Shown: positions 7,210 through 16,641 of the stretch, piece after piece | Layout of the letters: every line of letters begins with the position of its first letter | How positions within the stretch are numbered: the first letter of the stretch is position 1 | Origin: Aestuariispira insulae | Lineage (GTDB): Bacteria > Pseudomonadota > Alphaproteobacteria > UBA8366 > Aestuariispiraceae | Direction: 5' to 3' | DNA: 64,000 nucleotides | Assembly: GCF_003385955.1 (NCBI RefSeq) | Contig: NZ_QRDW01000003.1 | Location: 310,001-374,000 of the forward strand | Translations under genes and position numbers: made by a program | Notes under the pieces: model-generated | The model's input: the letters and a program-made list of their open reading frames with translations, nothing else | Databases searched by the model: none | What the model was told of the DNA's origin: nothing

Positions 7210-10200
7210 TTATCCGACAACAAGATTACGAAGTTCCCGTCCGACAACCGCCAGCATGGCCAGATCCAATTGTGGCAGGTTACCGAGCTCGCCCAGCAGC
7301 TGGTCCACCCGCTCCACCGATTCCGCCCGTTTGGCGATCCAGGCGTCGATGGCGTCACAACCGGAATCGCCATGGCTGAGGATTCTGGCGGTGAGGTCGG
7401 TCTGCAATCCCCACAGATCATCAATGATCGCGCCAAGCGCCATGCGATGCCATTGGCTTGATGCCGGGATCCGGTTGGCGGCAGACCGCAGCCAATCCAT
7501 GCCAAAACGTGCGCCGACCGCGGAATAGGTATTGCCCACTTCCTTGACCGGCTGATCGGCCTTGGCGGCAAGCCGCACCACGTCACAGGCGGAAGAAAGC
7601 ACCTTTAGCTGACCGATGGCCTGGGCCAGTTCATCCGGCACGCCTTTCTTCTTAAAGCGTTCGGTCCGTTTATACATATTATCCAGCGCCACCGGGCCGA
7701 GGATACTCTCCATATGTTCTTTCAGGGTTTGCACGCCGGACTGGTAGGTCTCGATATTGCGTGAGATATCCAGCGGGTGATCTTCATTGCGCAGGAACCA
7801 TTCGGTCATGCGGTTGATGGTCCGACCAGTTTCCTGAAGCATCAGATACTGGATTGAGGAATCAGCGATATTGTCCAATTCCTCAATTTGGTTCCATAGC
7901 TCCCGCATGCCAAAGACTTCCCGCACAATGGTGTAGGCCCGTGCGATCTCGGGGCTGGACATGCCGGTGCGCAGGTTCATCTCGTTGACGAAACTCGGTC
8001 CGGTCCGGTTGATCATCGAGTTGGTGACAACGGTGGCGATAATCTCCCGGCGCAGCCGGTGGGTCAGGACATTGGCGTAATATTTGACCCGAAGCGGCTC
8101 CGGGAAATAGCGGATCAGGTCTTCGGACAAAAGAGTATCATCCGGCAGGTCGGAATCCAGCAATTCCTGATAGGTGACATTCTTGGCATAGGCCAGGATC
8201 ACCGACAGTTCTGGCCGGGTCAGGCCCTTTTGCGCCTGCAGCCGCTCGCCGATTTCCTCGTCATCGGGGAGGAATTCCAGGCTCCGGTCCAGATGCCCGG
8301 CCCGTTCCAGCGACCGGATCAGACGCTGATGCCGGTCCAGCTCGCTGGCGGCGCGCAGATGCGTGACCGAAATGGACTGGGTCTGCTGGTAATTGTCCCG
8401 CAGCACCAGAGAGGAAACCTCATCGGTCATGGCGACCAGCAACTTGTTGCGCTGTTTTTCGGTCATGTCGCCATTGCCGACCACATCGCCCAGCAGGATC
8501 TTGATATTGACCTCATGGTCCGAGCAGTCAACACCGGCGGAATTATCTATGGCGTCCGTATTGCAGCGCCCGCCCTTCTGTGCAAACTCAATCCGCGCAC
8601 GATGGGTGACCCCCAGGTTGGCCCCTTCGCCGATGACCTTGCAGTTGAGATCCGCCGCATTGACGCGGAGTGAATCATTGGCGCGATCACCGGCATCAGC
8701 ATGGGTCTCGTCGCTTTCCTTGATATAGGTGCCGATGCCACCAAACCACAGGAGATCCACCTGCGCTTTAAGAAGCGCGCTGATCAGTTTGTTGGGCGGC
8801 AGCGCCTTGTCTTCTACATTCAGCAGCTTGCGGATTTCCGGGGTCAGTTCGATGGATTTCGCCGACCGGTTAAAGATGCCGCCACCCTTGGAAATAAGTT
8901 TGGTATCGTAGGCATCCCACCCTTTAACCTCTTCAAACAGACGTTTGCGCTCGGCAAAGGTCTTGGCCGCATCCGGGTTGGGGTCGATGAAGATATGCAG
9001 ATGGTTGAAGGCGCCGACCAGGCGGATATGTTCGGACAAAAGCATGCCGTTGCCGAACACGTCACCGCCCATATCGCCAACACCGACCACGGTGAAATCC
9101 TGGGACTGGGTGTCATGGCCAAATTCACGGAAATGGCGTTTGACGGATTCCCAGGCACCCTTGGCGGTGATGCCCATTTTTTTATGGTCATACCCGTCTG
9201 AGCCACCGGAGGCGAAAGCATCGCCCAACCAGAAATCATTCTTGACCGAGATGGCATTGGAATAATCGGAGAAGGTCGCCGTGCCCTTATCCGCAGCAAC
9301 CACCAGATAGGGATCATCCTGATCCTTGCGGATGACATCCACCGGCGGAATGACGGTGGTACCTTTCAGGTTGTCGGTAATGTCCAGCATGCCCTGGATG
9401 AAGGTCTGGTAACAGGTGATGCCTTCTTTCATGAAGGCTTCCCGGTCGGCCATGGGCGGGGCTTTCTTCAGCACAAAGCCGCCCTTGGAACCCACCGGTA
9501 CAATCACCGCATTCTTGACCTGCTGGGCTTTGACCAGGCCTAAAATCTCGGTCCGGAAATCCTCCCGCCGGTCAGACCAGCGCAAGCCGCCGCGAGCAAC
9601 CATGCCAAAGCGCAGATGGACCGCCTCAAACCGCGGGGAATAGACAAAGATCTCGCGCAGCGGTGCCGGCTGGGGGATCTCGTCAATTTCGCGGCTGGCA
9701 AATTTCAGCGAGACATAGGGTTTATAATGTCCGTCCTGGTCCTTCTGGTAGAAATTGGTGCGCAAGGTGGCGCCGACAATATTGATGAAGCGCCGCAAGA
9801 TCCGGTCTTCGTCCAGGTTGTCGACCATATCCAGCTTGATATCAATGACATTGCGCAAACCTTCTTCGCGATGTTTGCCGTCTTCGTCCGTGTCGTCCTC
9901 GGGCTGGGCGTCGGGGTCGAAGCGGACCTTGAACAGTTTGGCGATATCGGCGGCCAGATCGGCATTCTTGGCCAGCGTCTCTTCCATATATTCCTGGGAG
10001 AAGGGGATGGAGGCCTGACGCAGATATTTGGAATAGGCGCGCAGGACAACCACATCGCGCCAATTGAGGCCGGCGGCCAGAACCAGCTGGTTAAATCCGT
10101 CATCCTCGATGTCGCCATTCCAGACCCGGCGGAAACTTTCATGGAACGCATCGCGGATCGCATGGAAATTGATCGGCGATTTATCCGATGTCTCCAGGGT

Positions 10201-12057
10201 GAAATCATGGATGATGATATGCTGGTCATTGTCGGTCGGATCCACCTTATAGGGGGATTCCGAGAGCACTTTGACGCCCATATTTTCCAGCATCGGCATG
10301 ACCTCGGACAAGATCACCTGGTTCTGGAAATTATAGATCTTGAACCGCAGCTGGTGCTCTTCCGCTTCGATCGGGCGATAGAGATTGACCCCGATGCCCT
10401 TGCCAGAGACCACCTCTTCGATCCGGTCGATATCATAGATCGCGGTATGGACGTTGAAATTTTCCTTATAGGCAATGGAGAAACCATCGGCATAACGGCG
10501 ATACAGCATCAGACCGGTTTCTTCACCGCGATTTTCGATCAAGGCCTGGCGCAGGTCATCTTCCCAGGTGCGGCCCGTTTCCATGACCCTCTTGGCAACA
10601 TCGGCCGGGTCATATTCCGGCACTTTCCCCGGGGTCGTTTTGATAATGAAATGAACCCGGCTGAGCGCCTCGTCAGACATGTAGGTATAATGGGCGGCAA
10701 CGGACCCTTCGAAACTTTTGGCCAGGATATTGCCGATCCGCTGGCGAAGGGTGGTTGAGAACCGGTCGCGTGGCACAAAAACCAGGGCTGAAATATAGCG
10801 CTGGAACGGATCGGGTCGCAGGAAGAGCGCGATCTTCTGGCGTTCCTGCAGATGCACGATGCCGAGCGCGATTTCCTTCAGCAGAGGCACGGAGATTTGG
10901 AACAGCTCATCGCGGGGATAGCTTTCCAGCACATGCATCAAGGCCTTGGCGGAATGGCCGCCATGGGAGAAACCGGTGAGGTCCATGACCTCTTCCACTT
11001 TCCGGCGCAGCAGCGGTATATGCTGCGGGCTTTGGTTATAGGCGGCACTGGTCAGCAGACCGACAAACAGATGCTCGCCCACCGGTTTGCCGTCGGCGTC
11101 ATATTTCTTGAAGGCGATGGTGTCCATATGGACGCGCCGGTGCACGGTTGCCCGGTTATTGCCTTTCGTGACCCGGACCAGGCCCGGTTTGAAGATGGTT
11201 TTCTGGACCGCTTCCGGCAGCTTGCCCAGATTGCGCAGGCCTTCAAAAACCGGAACTTCCGGATCGCGCAGCACGCCAAGGCCGCTGTCTTTGACCACCT
11301 TCAGCCGTGCATTCTTGCCGGTGCCCTGATAATCAATCTCGCGATAGCCGAGGAAGGTGTAATGGTCGTCATAGACCCATTGCAGGAAGGCCTGAGCTTC
11401 ATCAACCTTTTCCTTGGGCACGCCCTTGAATTTTCGCGGGGTCAGCTCTTTCAGCAGCGATGCGGCGCGCTCGCGCATGCTTTGCCAGTCATCGACCGAG
11501 GCGCGGACATCGCCCAGCACATTCAACAGGCCCTGCTCAATGGCTTCCAGGGCGGCGGGCAGGGTTTGCTCGTCCACTTCCAAATGCATGAAGGATTCAT
11601 TGGCGGGGGCTTTTTTATTATCGGGCTCAACCAGTTTGGTTGTCTTGCCCTTGTCATCGCGGGTGACATGAAAAACCGGATGCACCACCAGATGGACCGT
11701 CAAATTCTGTCGGTTCAGTTCCATATTCACACTGTCCACCAGGAACGGCATATCGTCATTGACGATCTCAATCACCGTATGGGGAGAGTGCCAGCCATGC
11801 TGGTCATAGCGAGGGTTATAGACTCGGATTTTCGGTTCGCCCGCAGCCCGTGTCTGTCCCCAGGTCCACATGGAGATGGCGGCGCCATAGAGATCCTCCG
11901 GATCATGTTCCGCCATATCATTGGGGGCGACATTATCATAATAATGGTCGACAAAGCTCTGTGCGGCCTTGGCTTTGGCGCCGGTCATCCGTTTGGAGAC
12001 CAGGCTGGCCACTTTTTCCAAGAGCTCGGTTTTCAGCGCATCAATCCGCTGTGTCAT
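7210..12057 (-). CDS. gdhB: NAD-specific glutamate dehydrogenase, large (about 180 kDa) type
   Basis: This enzyme would deaminate L-glutamate to 2-oxoglutarate and ammonia with NAD+, feeding amino-acid carbon into the TCA cycle. At 1,615 aa it has the size of the large bacterial class (GdhB in Pseudomonas, GdhZ in Caulobacter). The N-terminal half contains the regulatory ACT-like segments. The catalytic core starts near residue 790 with 'RGGLRWSDRREDFRTEILGL' and continues with 'VGSKGGFVLKK', which carries the substrate-binding lysines. The dinucleotide-binding part follows ('VGVGDMGGDVFGNGML'). The C-terminal helical region is intact. It is monocistronic, and the frame is unbroken. Confidence 0.96.
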   Translation of the reverse strand: MTQRIDALKTELLEKVASLVSKRMTGAKAKAAQSFVDHYYDNVAPNDMAEHDPEDLYGAAISMWTWGQTRAAGEPKIRVYNPRYDQHGWHSPHTVIEIVNDDMPFLVDSVNMELNRQNLTVHLVVHPVFHVTRDDKGKTTKLVEPDNKKAPANESFMHLEVDEQTLPAALEAIEQGLLNVLGDVRASVDDWQSMRERAASLLKELTPRKFKGVPKEKVDEAQAFLQWVYDDHYTFLGYREIDYQGTGKNARLKVVKDSGLGVLRDPEVPVFEGLRNLGKLPEAVQKTIFKPGLVRVTKGNNRATVHRRVHMDTIAFKKYDADGKPVGEHLFVGLLTSAAYNQSPQHIPLLRRKVEEVMDLTGFSHGGHSAKALMHVLESYPRDELFQISVPLLKEIALGIVHLQERQKIALFLRPDPFQRYISALVFVPRDRFSTTLRQRIGNILAKSFEGSVAAHYTYMSDEALSRVHFIIKTTPGKVPEYDPADVAKRVMETGRTWEDDLRQALIENRGEETGLMLYRRYADGFSIAYKENFNVHTAIYDIDRIEEVVSGKGIGVNLYRPIEAEEHQLRFKIYNFQNQVILSEVMPMLENMGVKVLSESPYKVDPTDNDQHIIIHDFTLETSDKSPINFHAIRDAFHESFRRVWNGDIEDDGFNQLVLAAGLNWRDVVVLRAYSKYLRQASIPFSQEYMEETLAKNADLAADIAKLFKVRFDPDAQPEDDTDEDGKHREEGLRNVIDIKLDMVDNLDEDRILRRFINIVGATLRTNFYQKDQDGHYKPYVSLKFASREIDEIPQPAPLREIFVYSPRFEAVHLRFGMVARGGLRWSDRREDFRTEILGLVKAQQVKNAVIVPVGSKGGFVLKKAPPMADREAFMKEGITCYQTFIQGMLDITDNLKGTTVIPPVDVIRKDQDDPYLVVAADKGTATFSDYSNAISVKNDFWLGDAFASGGSDGYDHKKMGITAKGAWESVKRHFREFGHDTQSQDFTVVGVGDMGGDVFGNGMLLSEHIRLVGAFNHLHIFIDPNPDAAKTFAERKRLFEEVKGWDAYDTKLISKGGGIFNRSAKSIELTPEIRKLLNVEDKALPPNKLISALLKAQVDLLWFGGIGTYIKESDETHADAGDRANDSLRVNAADLNCKVIGEGANLGVTHRARIEFAQKGGRCNTDAIDNSAGVDCSDHEVNIKILLGDVVGNGDMTEKQRNKLLVAMTDEVSSLVLRDNYQQTQSISVTHLRAASELDRHQRLIRSLERAGHLDRSLEFLPDDEEIGERLQAQKGLTRPELSVILAYAKNVTYQELLDSDLPDDTLLSEDLIRYFPEPLRVKYYANVLTHRLRREIIATVVTNSMINRTGPSFVNEMNLRTGMSSPEIARAYTIVREVFGMRELWNQIEELDNIADSSIQYLMLQETGRTINRMTEWFLRNEDHPLDISRNIETYQSGVQTLKEHMESILGPVALDNMYKRTERFKKKGVPDELAQAIGQLKVLSSACDVVRLAAKADQPVKEVGNTYSAVGARFGMDWLRSAANRIPASSQWHRMALGAIIDDLWGLQTDLTARILSHGDSGCDAIDAWIAKRAESVERVDQLLGELGNLPQLDLAMLAVVGRELRNLVVG

Positions 12058-12372
12058 GTTTATTCTTCTCCCGCGGGGGAAACGCGGAGATGGAATTCAG
12101 TCGGGTACGCAGACATGTCGAGACGGTGCCATGCCTGTTTCATAAGCGGCTGAGGCCCTCTCCCCATATTCCAGTTTTTCTGTCCGGGGCGGGTTTTACG
12201 ACGGGTTTTCCCGGCGCGCTTCAAGGCCGCCCTCTGGGTTAAAGGTATTCCTGTCTTGAAAAAATTGAAAGTAGCAGCCGGGAGATTTTTATTTTGTTAA
12301 CTCAATTAGTGATACTTTTTGAGCATCAGTCATGCGGGAAAAACATGAGGGCTGGAACCGGGAGGTGAGGTT
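12058..12372. other. Intergenic region upstream of the glutamate dehydrogenase gene
   Basis: This is a 315-bp gap between divergent genes. Its last 100 bases are AT-rich (around 12260-12330), suggesting a promoter for the plus-strand gene at 12373. I see no repeats, small ORF with a good ribosome site, or RNA gene. Confidence 0.4.
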
Positions 12373-12744
12373 ATGTCGGTTATAGAACCTGCCGCACAGG
12401 CTTTTGGGGAGCGGGTATTGAAAATCCTGCCAAGCGGCTGTGCGGATGAATTATCCATCGCCCAGCGCGCGGCGATCAAACAGGCGGCGGCAGATGCCCG
12501 CGCGGATGATTGGACATCAACCCATTCTCTGGATGTGCGCTATTCCATTCCGGCACCGGGGCGCTGGTTTTACATCCGGATCATCGCCGGGCGCGAACGG
12601 CGGCCAAGACATCGCCACAAGGCTGAAGAGGCTTACGGGTCAGGCCGGGCTGTCTTCAATATCTTGATGCTGGGTATGTTTTCAGTGGTCTTTTACACAT
12701 TGGTGGCGGGCGGGTTTCTGGTCTTCAGTTCTGTTTTGCAATGA
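12373..12744 (+). CDS. Hypothetical protein with C-terminal membrane segment
   Basis: I do not recognise this 123-aa protein. A very good ribosome-binding site (GGGAGGTGAGG) precedes ATG 12373, which supports it as real. The first 75 residues are soluble, with an Ala-rich helix ('AQRAAIKQAAADARADD'). A strongly basic stretch ('RERRPRHRHK') follows at about 75-85, and a single transmembrane helix at about 95-120 ends the protein. The basic residues before the helix suggest the soluble N-terminal part is cytoplasmic. No neighbour gives a clue to its function. Confidence 0.6.
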   Translation: MSVIEPAAQAFGERVLKILPSGCADELSIAQRAAIKQAAADARADDWTSTHSLDVRYSIPAPGRWFYIRIIAGRERRPRHRHKAEEAYGSGRAVFNILMLGMFSVVFYTLVAGGFLVFSSVLQ

Positions 12745-12940
12745 CTTAACCGTTTCGCTACCCATCCGTGTGTAGATTGGAAAGAATAACCTCTTATGAA
12801 CGCACTTAATGGTTGAAAAATGACGAAAATGCGGTAGAATGACACCCATTATTCGGTTGAGTGGGGTTTTGCTGGCTGCAAATCTAAACCCCCTTCTTCT
12901 CAACCATTGATTTGCATGAGTTTCGGATGCTGGGGGGAAA

Positions 12941-13369
12941 ATGGCTTACCGACAACTTGATCATAGCTCTGCCGGCATCTACGGGTGCTGGATTGGTCCG
13001 GACAATGTGGTGCATCCTGATTGTCCTGTGCCGGTCATGCCGGGCCTATCCTATGACGCGGATGACTATCCTGAGACCGGCCTGAAAGATCGGGGAGAGC
13101 CCTATGGCGACGGGTTTGTTCAGGCCCGCTTTCAACGGGATTCCATCTTGAGTATCAGCGGCCATATCGAGGATCTGTCCCGAAGCCGGGATCAATGGCT
13201 GGCCCTGGCCAAAGCGATCCGGCGCATTCAATTGGTTCTGGTCTATGAAGAGACGGAATTACGCCAGTCGGTGATTTCGGAACCGGTTGAATTCTCTCTC
13301 CCAGAGCAGGAACAGGAATTGTTTGAATTCCTTGCTCAGCCGGGAGAATTGCAATACGCGTCGCGCTGA
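12941..13369 (+). CDS. Hypothetical protein
   Basis: This is an unrecognised soluble protein of 142 aa without a signal peptide or membrane segment. It is preceded by a G-rich ribosome-binding site (GGGGGG) close to the ATG. It has a Cys-containing N-terminal part ('YGCWIGPDNVVHPDCPVPV') and an acidic, Gln/Glu-rich C-terminus ('LPEQEQELFEFLAQPGE'). The small gene at 13407 on the other strand is convergent with it. Confidence 0.55.
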   Translation: MAYRQLDHSSAGIYGCWIGPDNVVHPDCPVPVMPGLSYDADDYPETGLKDRGEPYGDGFVQARFQRDSILSISGHIEDLSRSRDQWLALAKAIRRIQLVLVYEETELRQSVISEPVEFSLPEQEQELFEFLAQPGELQYASR

Positions 13370-13406
13370 CCTGCTTTGCCGCTTAACATCTTGTTGGCGG
13401 CAGATC

Positions 13407-13610
13407 TCAGTGATCGTACCAGCGTTCCCAGCTTTCCAGCGGAATATCCTCCCAATCCTGTTCCAGGCTTAAATCGTCAGACAGTTTTTTGGCTTCCCCG
13501 GCTAATCGGTTCCAGCGGCCGTCGCCATAGCGGCTGTCGTCTGCCAGATCGGAACCGTAACTGGACAGATAGCTCCGCAATTCCCGGTCATTATCAAATT
13601 GGATCTGCAT
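13407..13610 (-). CDS. Small acidic hypothetical protein
   Basis: A 67-aa protein with no recognised family, rich in Asp, Trp and Tyr ('DDSRYGDGRWNRL', 'EDIPLESWERWYD'). AGGAG lies eight bases before ATG 13610 on the minus strand, which argues that it is translated. It has no signal peptide or membrane helix. Confidence 0.5.
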   Translation of the reverse strand: MQIQFDNDRELRSYLSSYGSDLADDSRYGDGRWNRLAGEAKKLSDDLSLEQDWEDIPLESWERWYDH

Positions 13611-13809
13611 GAGAGTTGCTCCTCTGTGATTTTCGTCTCTCGGGAGGATAATCAGCAGGAGTCGTGCCAGACCGTCGATTTTATAACGAATTCAATTCAT
13701 TGCCAGCTGTTTGGTAGCGGTTTTCGAAGGGCGTTTTTTATGGAAACTGCATATGAAGGCAGAATTTGCCGGACGGGGATTATGGGTAGGGCATAGCACG
13801 GAAATGAAA

Positions 13810-13839
13810 GAAGCCCCCAAGGTTTCCCTTGGAGGCTTC
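13810..13839 (-). terminator. Terminator of the tRNA-Gly transcript
   Basis: GAAGCCCCCAAGG and CCTTGGAGGCTTC form a 13-bp stem with one mismatch and a four-base loop. On the minus strand it is followed by TTTCATTTC. It begins one base after the tRNA 3' end. Confidence 0.8.
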
Positions 13840-13840
13840 A

Positions 13841-13915
13841 TGGAGCGGGCGATGAGATTCGAACTCACGACATCAACCTTGGCAAGGTTGCGCTCTACCC
13901 CTGAGCTACGCCCGC
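13841..13915 (-). tRNA. tRNA-Gly (anticodon GCC)
   Basis: The 75-base minus-strand sequence folds as a full cloverleaf. The acceptor stem is GCGGGCG/CGCCCGC and the discriminator is U, with an encoded CCA. The D arm contains AGCTCAGGGGTAGAGC. The anticodon arm is CCTTGCCAAGG with GCC in the loop, and the T arm contains GTTCGAATC. A terminator follows directly. Confidence 0.97.
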
Positions 13916-14120
13916 ATCGTCTGAACGGCGCGGATAATACTCGCTGGCGGCGGACTGGCAAGCCCTTTTTTTCAAAAATTTGAAACTTTTTTTGAGAGGC
14001 AGATTTTTCTATGGATTCTGCGGGTTTCGTGCGGGCATATTCCAAGGTGCCCCGCATGGGATATGCAAACTTTGTACGGAATACCGGCGCTCGGCTGGAA
14101 AAATGAGAGGGTTTTTAATC

Positions 14121-14648
14121 GTGAGTGGAACCGAACGAGATCAGGATCTGTATCGCCGCCTGGATGAATTGGATCTGGACCATGATACCATCAGTCACGC
14201 ACCGGTCTTCACGGTGGAAGAGGCCCAGGCGATCCGGGAAGGCCAGGTGGGCGCGCATATCAAGAACCTGTTCTTGCGCGATAAAAAGAAAAACCTGTTT
14301 CTGGTCACCGCCTTGGAAACCAGCCAGGTGGATCTAAAGCAATTGCGCCATCTGATTGGGGCGTCGGGCAACCTCTCTTTCGGCAATGCGGATTTGTTGA
14401 TGGAGGTTTTGGGGGTGATCCCGGGTTCCGTTTCCCCGCTTTGTGTATTCAATGATCAGGAACGCCGGGTTCATGTGGTGTTGGATAAGGGCATTCTCGA
14501 CCATGAGACCGTTCATGCCCATCCCTTGCGTAATGATAAGACTACAGCGATCGGCACGCAGGATTTGCTGGCCTTTTTAAAGGCGGAGGGGTATGAACCG
14601 CAGATCCTGGATTTTGCTGCGGCCGCCCTTGAAGCGCAGGCCCAGTGA
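14121..14648 (+). CDS. Prolyl-tRNA editing deacylase (YbaK/ProX family)
   Basis: This is a freestanding trans-editing enzyme of the INS superfamily that would hydrolyse mischarged Ala-tRNA(Pro) in the cytoplasm. The family patterns are 'DHDTISHAPVFTVEEAQAIR' at the N-terminus, 'HIKNLFLRDKK' with the conserved Lys, 'LETSQVDLKQLR', and 'PGSVSPLCVFND' followed by 'HVVLDKGI'. From GTG 14121 the protein is 175 aa, normal for ProX. That start has GAGAGG ten bases upstream; ATG 14103 is also in frame but has a weak ribosome site. Confidence 0.88.
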   Translation: MSGTERDQDLYRRLDELDLDHDTISHAPVFTVEEAQAIREGQVGAHIKNLFLRDKKKNLFLVTALETSQVDLKQLRHLIGASGNLSFGNADLLMEVLGVIPGSVSPLCVFNDQERRVHVVLDKGILDHETVHAHPLRNDKTTAIGTQDLLAFLKAEGYEPQILDFAAAALEAQAQ

Positions 14649-14711
14649 ACAAATCTTTGTAAGGTCCGATCCAATCGGACCGGAAACAAATAAACAGCGA
14701 AAGCGATATCT

Positions 14712-15656
14712 ATGTCTTCGATTATTGGCATCCAGCCGCCGAAACAGCCCGCCGGAGAAGCCCAGCCGACCGGTGACTATATCAAGGATTCCACCGACCG
14801 GGATTTCGGCCCCGACGTGATGGAGCTGAGCCAGCAGGTGCCGGTAATCGTGGATTTCTGGGCGCCCTGGTGCGGGCCTTGCAAACAGCTGGGGCCTGTG
14901 CTGGAAAAGATCGTCAATGATGCGAAAGGCAAATTGCGCCTAGTGAAGATCAATATTGACGAGAATCCGGGCATTGCCCAACAGCTGCGTGTGCAGTCGA
15001 TCCCGGCGGTGTTTGCCTTCTTTGGCGGCCGCCCGGTGGATGGCTTCATGGGCGCGCTGCCGGAAAGCCAGATTAAAACCTTCACCGATAAGCTGATTGA
15101 GATGAGTGGCGGTGTGGGCGGTGATGATCCGCTGGAAGCCGCCTTGGAGCAGGCCAAGCTTTTGCTGGAAGAAGATGACATGGAACAGGCCATGGCGATC
15201 TTGCAGCAGGTCGTAGCCCACGCCCCTGAAAATGTGGAGGCCATCACGCTTTTTGCTGACTGCCTGTTGAAACAGGGTCAGTTGGAACCGGCAAAACAGC
15301 TTTTTGAAACTTTGCCGGAAGATACCCATAAGGACCAGAAAGTGGCCGCCTTGAAAGCCGCTCTGGAGCTGGCTGGCGAAAGCGAGGGGGCGTTGGCGGA
15401 GATGCAGGCGCTGCAGGCGCGCATTGATGCGGATGCAGATGATCATGAGGCGCGTATGGGCCTGGCCAGCGCGGTTTTCGCCACCGGCCGCGCGGATGTG
15501 GCCATTGACCACCTGCTGCATATCATCGCGGCTGACAGGGAATGGAACGATGGTGCCGCCCGCCAGCAGCTGTTGAAATTCTTTGAGGCGCTGGGTCATG
15601 CGGACCCGGTTACTGTGGCAGGTCGCCGCAAGCTCTCCGCGATCCTGTTTTCCTGA
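14712..15656 (+). CDS. ybbN: Thioredoxin-domain co-chaperone with TPR-like C-terminus (YbbN/CnoX)
   Basis: This 314-aa protein has a thioredoxin domain at about residues 30-140 with an intact active site, 'FWAPWCGPCKQLGPVLEK', and the cis-Pro motif 'IPAVFAFFGG'. About 160 residues of TPR-like helical repeats follow ('LLLEEDDMEQAMAILQQVV' and similar). Family members guard proteins against oxidative unfolding and hand clients to GroEL or DnaK. The intact CXXC is typical of redox-active alphaproteobacterial forms, whereas E. coli YbbN lacks one. A Trm112-like gene follows 35 bp downstream and may be in the same transcript. Confidence 0.92.
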   Translation: MSSIIGIQPPKQPAGEAQPTGDYIKDSTDRDFGPDVMELSQQVPVIVDFWAPWCGPCKQLGPVLEKIVNDAKGKLRLVKINIDENPGIAQQLRVQSIPAVFAFFGGRPVDGFMGALPESQIKTFTDKLIEMSGGVGGDDPLEAALEQAKLLLEEDDMEQAMAILQQVVAHAPENVEAITLFADCLLKQGQLEPAKQLFETLPEDTHKDQKVAALKAALELAGESEGALAEMQALQARIDADADDHEARMGLASAVFATGRADVAIDHLLHIIAADREWNDGAARQQLLKFFEALGHADPVTVAGRRKLSAILFS

Positions 15657-15691
15657 TAGACGCTTTGGCGCTGGCAAGGTAGATAAAACCC

Positions 15692-15883
15692 ATGAGCGAA
15701 GATACACAGATTGATCCCAAGCTGTTGGAAATCCTGGTAGAGCCCGGCACCCGCAACAGCCTGCGCTATGACCGGGAACGGCAATTGCTGATCTCCGAGA
15801 AATCAGGCCTGGCCTATCCGATCCGGGACGGCATTCCGATTATGCTGCCTGATGAAGCGATTTCCCTGGATGAGCTGGACTGA
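15692..15883 (+). CDS. Trm112 family protein
   Basis: This 63-aa protein matches the Trm112/UPF0434 family: '[19 protein letters not shown]' at the N-terminus and '[19 protein letters not shown]' at the C-terminus. Unlike many members it lacks the zinc-binding cysteines (no Cys at all), as in numerous bacterial homologues. Trm112 proteins act as small partners of methyltransferases; the bacterial partner is often unknown. It is packed between ybbN and the DUF971 gene. Confidence 0.9.
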   Translation: MSEDTQIDPKLLEILVEPGTRNSLRYDRERQLLISEKSGLAYPIRDGIPIMLPDEAISLDELD

Positions 15884-15891
15884 CCCCATCC

Positions 15892-16269
15892 ATGGGTGAC
15901 GATCTCTATTCCACCAAGAGCTTTCCGACCAAGATCCACTATCGCAAGCAGGATCAGGTCCTGGAAGTTACCTTTGACGACGGCAATCATTTCGAACTGC
16001 CGGCGGAATATCTGCGGGTGGAAAGCCCCAGCGCGGAAGTGCAGGGCCATCATCCGGATCAGAAGGTGACCGTGTCCGGCCGTCGCCAAGTGGGTATCAT
16101 CGGCCTGGAGCCGGTCGGGCGTTATGCAGTCCGGATCCAGTTTGATGATCTGCATGATTCCGGGATCTATAGCTGGCAGTATCTCTACGAGCTGGGCCAT
16201 GACCATGACCGCCGCTGGCAGGCCTATCTGGCGGACCTGGAGGCCAAGGGACTGACGCGCGAGCCTTAA
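15892..16269 (+). CDS. DUF971 (gamma-butyrobetaine hydroxylase-like N-terminal) domain protein
   Basis: A 125-aa single-domain protein with the family pattern 'TKIHYRKQDQVLEVTFDDG', 'ELPAEYLRVESPSAEVQGH' and 'YAVRIQFDDLHDSGIYSWQY'. In eukaryotes this fold is the N-terminal domain of 2-oxoglutarate oxygenases, and standalone bacterial versions have been linked to iron-sulfur metabolism. It starts 8 bp after the Trm112 stop and ends before a bidirectional terminator. Confidence 0.9.
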   Translation: MGDDLYSTKSFPTKIHYRKQDQVLEVTFDDGNHFELPAEYLRVESPSAEVQGHHPDQKVTVSGRRQVGIIGLEPVGRYAVRIQFDDLHDSGIYSWQYLYELGHDHDRRWQAYLADLEAKGLTREP

Positions 16270-16290
16270 AATGGCAGGGGTTTCGGCCAA

Positions 16291-16322
16291 CAAAAAACGG
16301 CCCATTGGGCCGTTATATTTTT
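16291..16322. terminator. Bidirectional terminator
   Basis: AACGGCCC and GGGCCGTT form an 8-bp stem with a three-base loop, followed by ATATTTTT on the plus strand and TTTTTTG on the minus strand. It separates the convergent DUF971 gene and the small gene at 16339. Confidence 0.85.
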
Positions 16323-16338
16323 CCAACGATTAAGAATC

Positions 16339-16524
16339 TCAGACGGAAAGATTCACATAACGCCCGGCACTGTTCAGGCCGGTGGTGAGCGCTTCGGTGG
16401 TTTCCTGCAGCGCCTCATCAATCTTGCCCAATTGCTGGACCTGCTGGGCCTGGGCGGCGCTCAGCGTGATTTTTTGGGCCATCTGTGCCAGTTGCGCGGC
16501 GCTGGCCGCGGCGGAAACATCCAT
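16339..16524 (-). CDS. Small YjfB-like putative motility protein
   Basis: This 61-aa protein begins 'MDVSAAASAAQLAQMAQKI' and has a Gln/Ala-rich amphipathic helix, ending in 'SAGRYVNLSV'. The 'MDVSA..' opening and helical composition resemble the YjfB putative motility family (weak similarity, by eye). A GAGGG ribosome site precedes the start. It could simply be a small helical protein of unknown role. Confidence 0.55.
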   Translation of the reverse strand: MDVSAAASAAQLAQMAQKITLSAAQAQQVQQLGKIDEALQETTEALTTGLNSAGRYVNLSV

Positions 16525-16585
16525 GGGTTCAACCCTCGCGTGAATAGTCCTCCTATCATACCCGAATGAGCAAACAGGACCAAGG

Positions 16586-16618
16586 ATAAAAAAGAAACGG
16601 CGGAAAACCGCCGTTTCT
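16586..16618 (-). terminator. htpG terminator
   Basis: AGAAACGGCGG and CCGCCGTTTCT form an 11-bp perfect stem with an AAAA loop (16593-16618). On the minus strand it is followed by TTTTTTATCC. It lies 24 bp beyond the htpG stop. Confidence 0.88.
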
Positions 16619-16641
16619 CCCTTGCATCTTGTTGATAGGCC

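Noticed and set aside
10852-12153. 433-codon plus-strand ORF opposite the glutamate dehydrogenase N-terminus
   Set aside because: No family features, fully antisense to a well-conserved gene.
12682-12903. 73-codon minus-strand ORF between two hypothetical genes
   Set aside because: Overlaps the end of the better supported gene at 12373, with no ribosome site or family features.
13711-13983. Plus-strand ORF across the tRNA-Gly region
   Set aside because: It reads through the antisense of the tRNA and its terminator and gives the familiar spurious peptide FELTTSTLARLRSTPELRP; not a gene.
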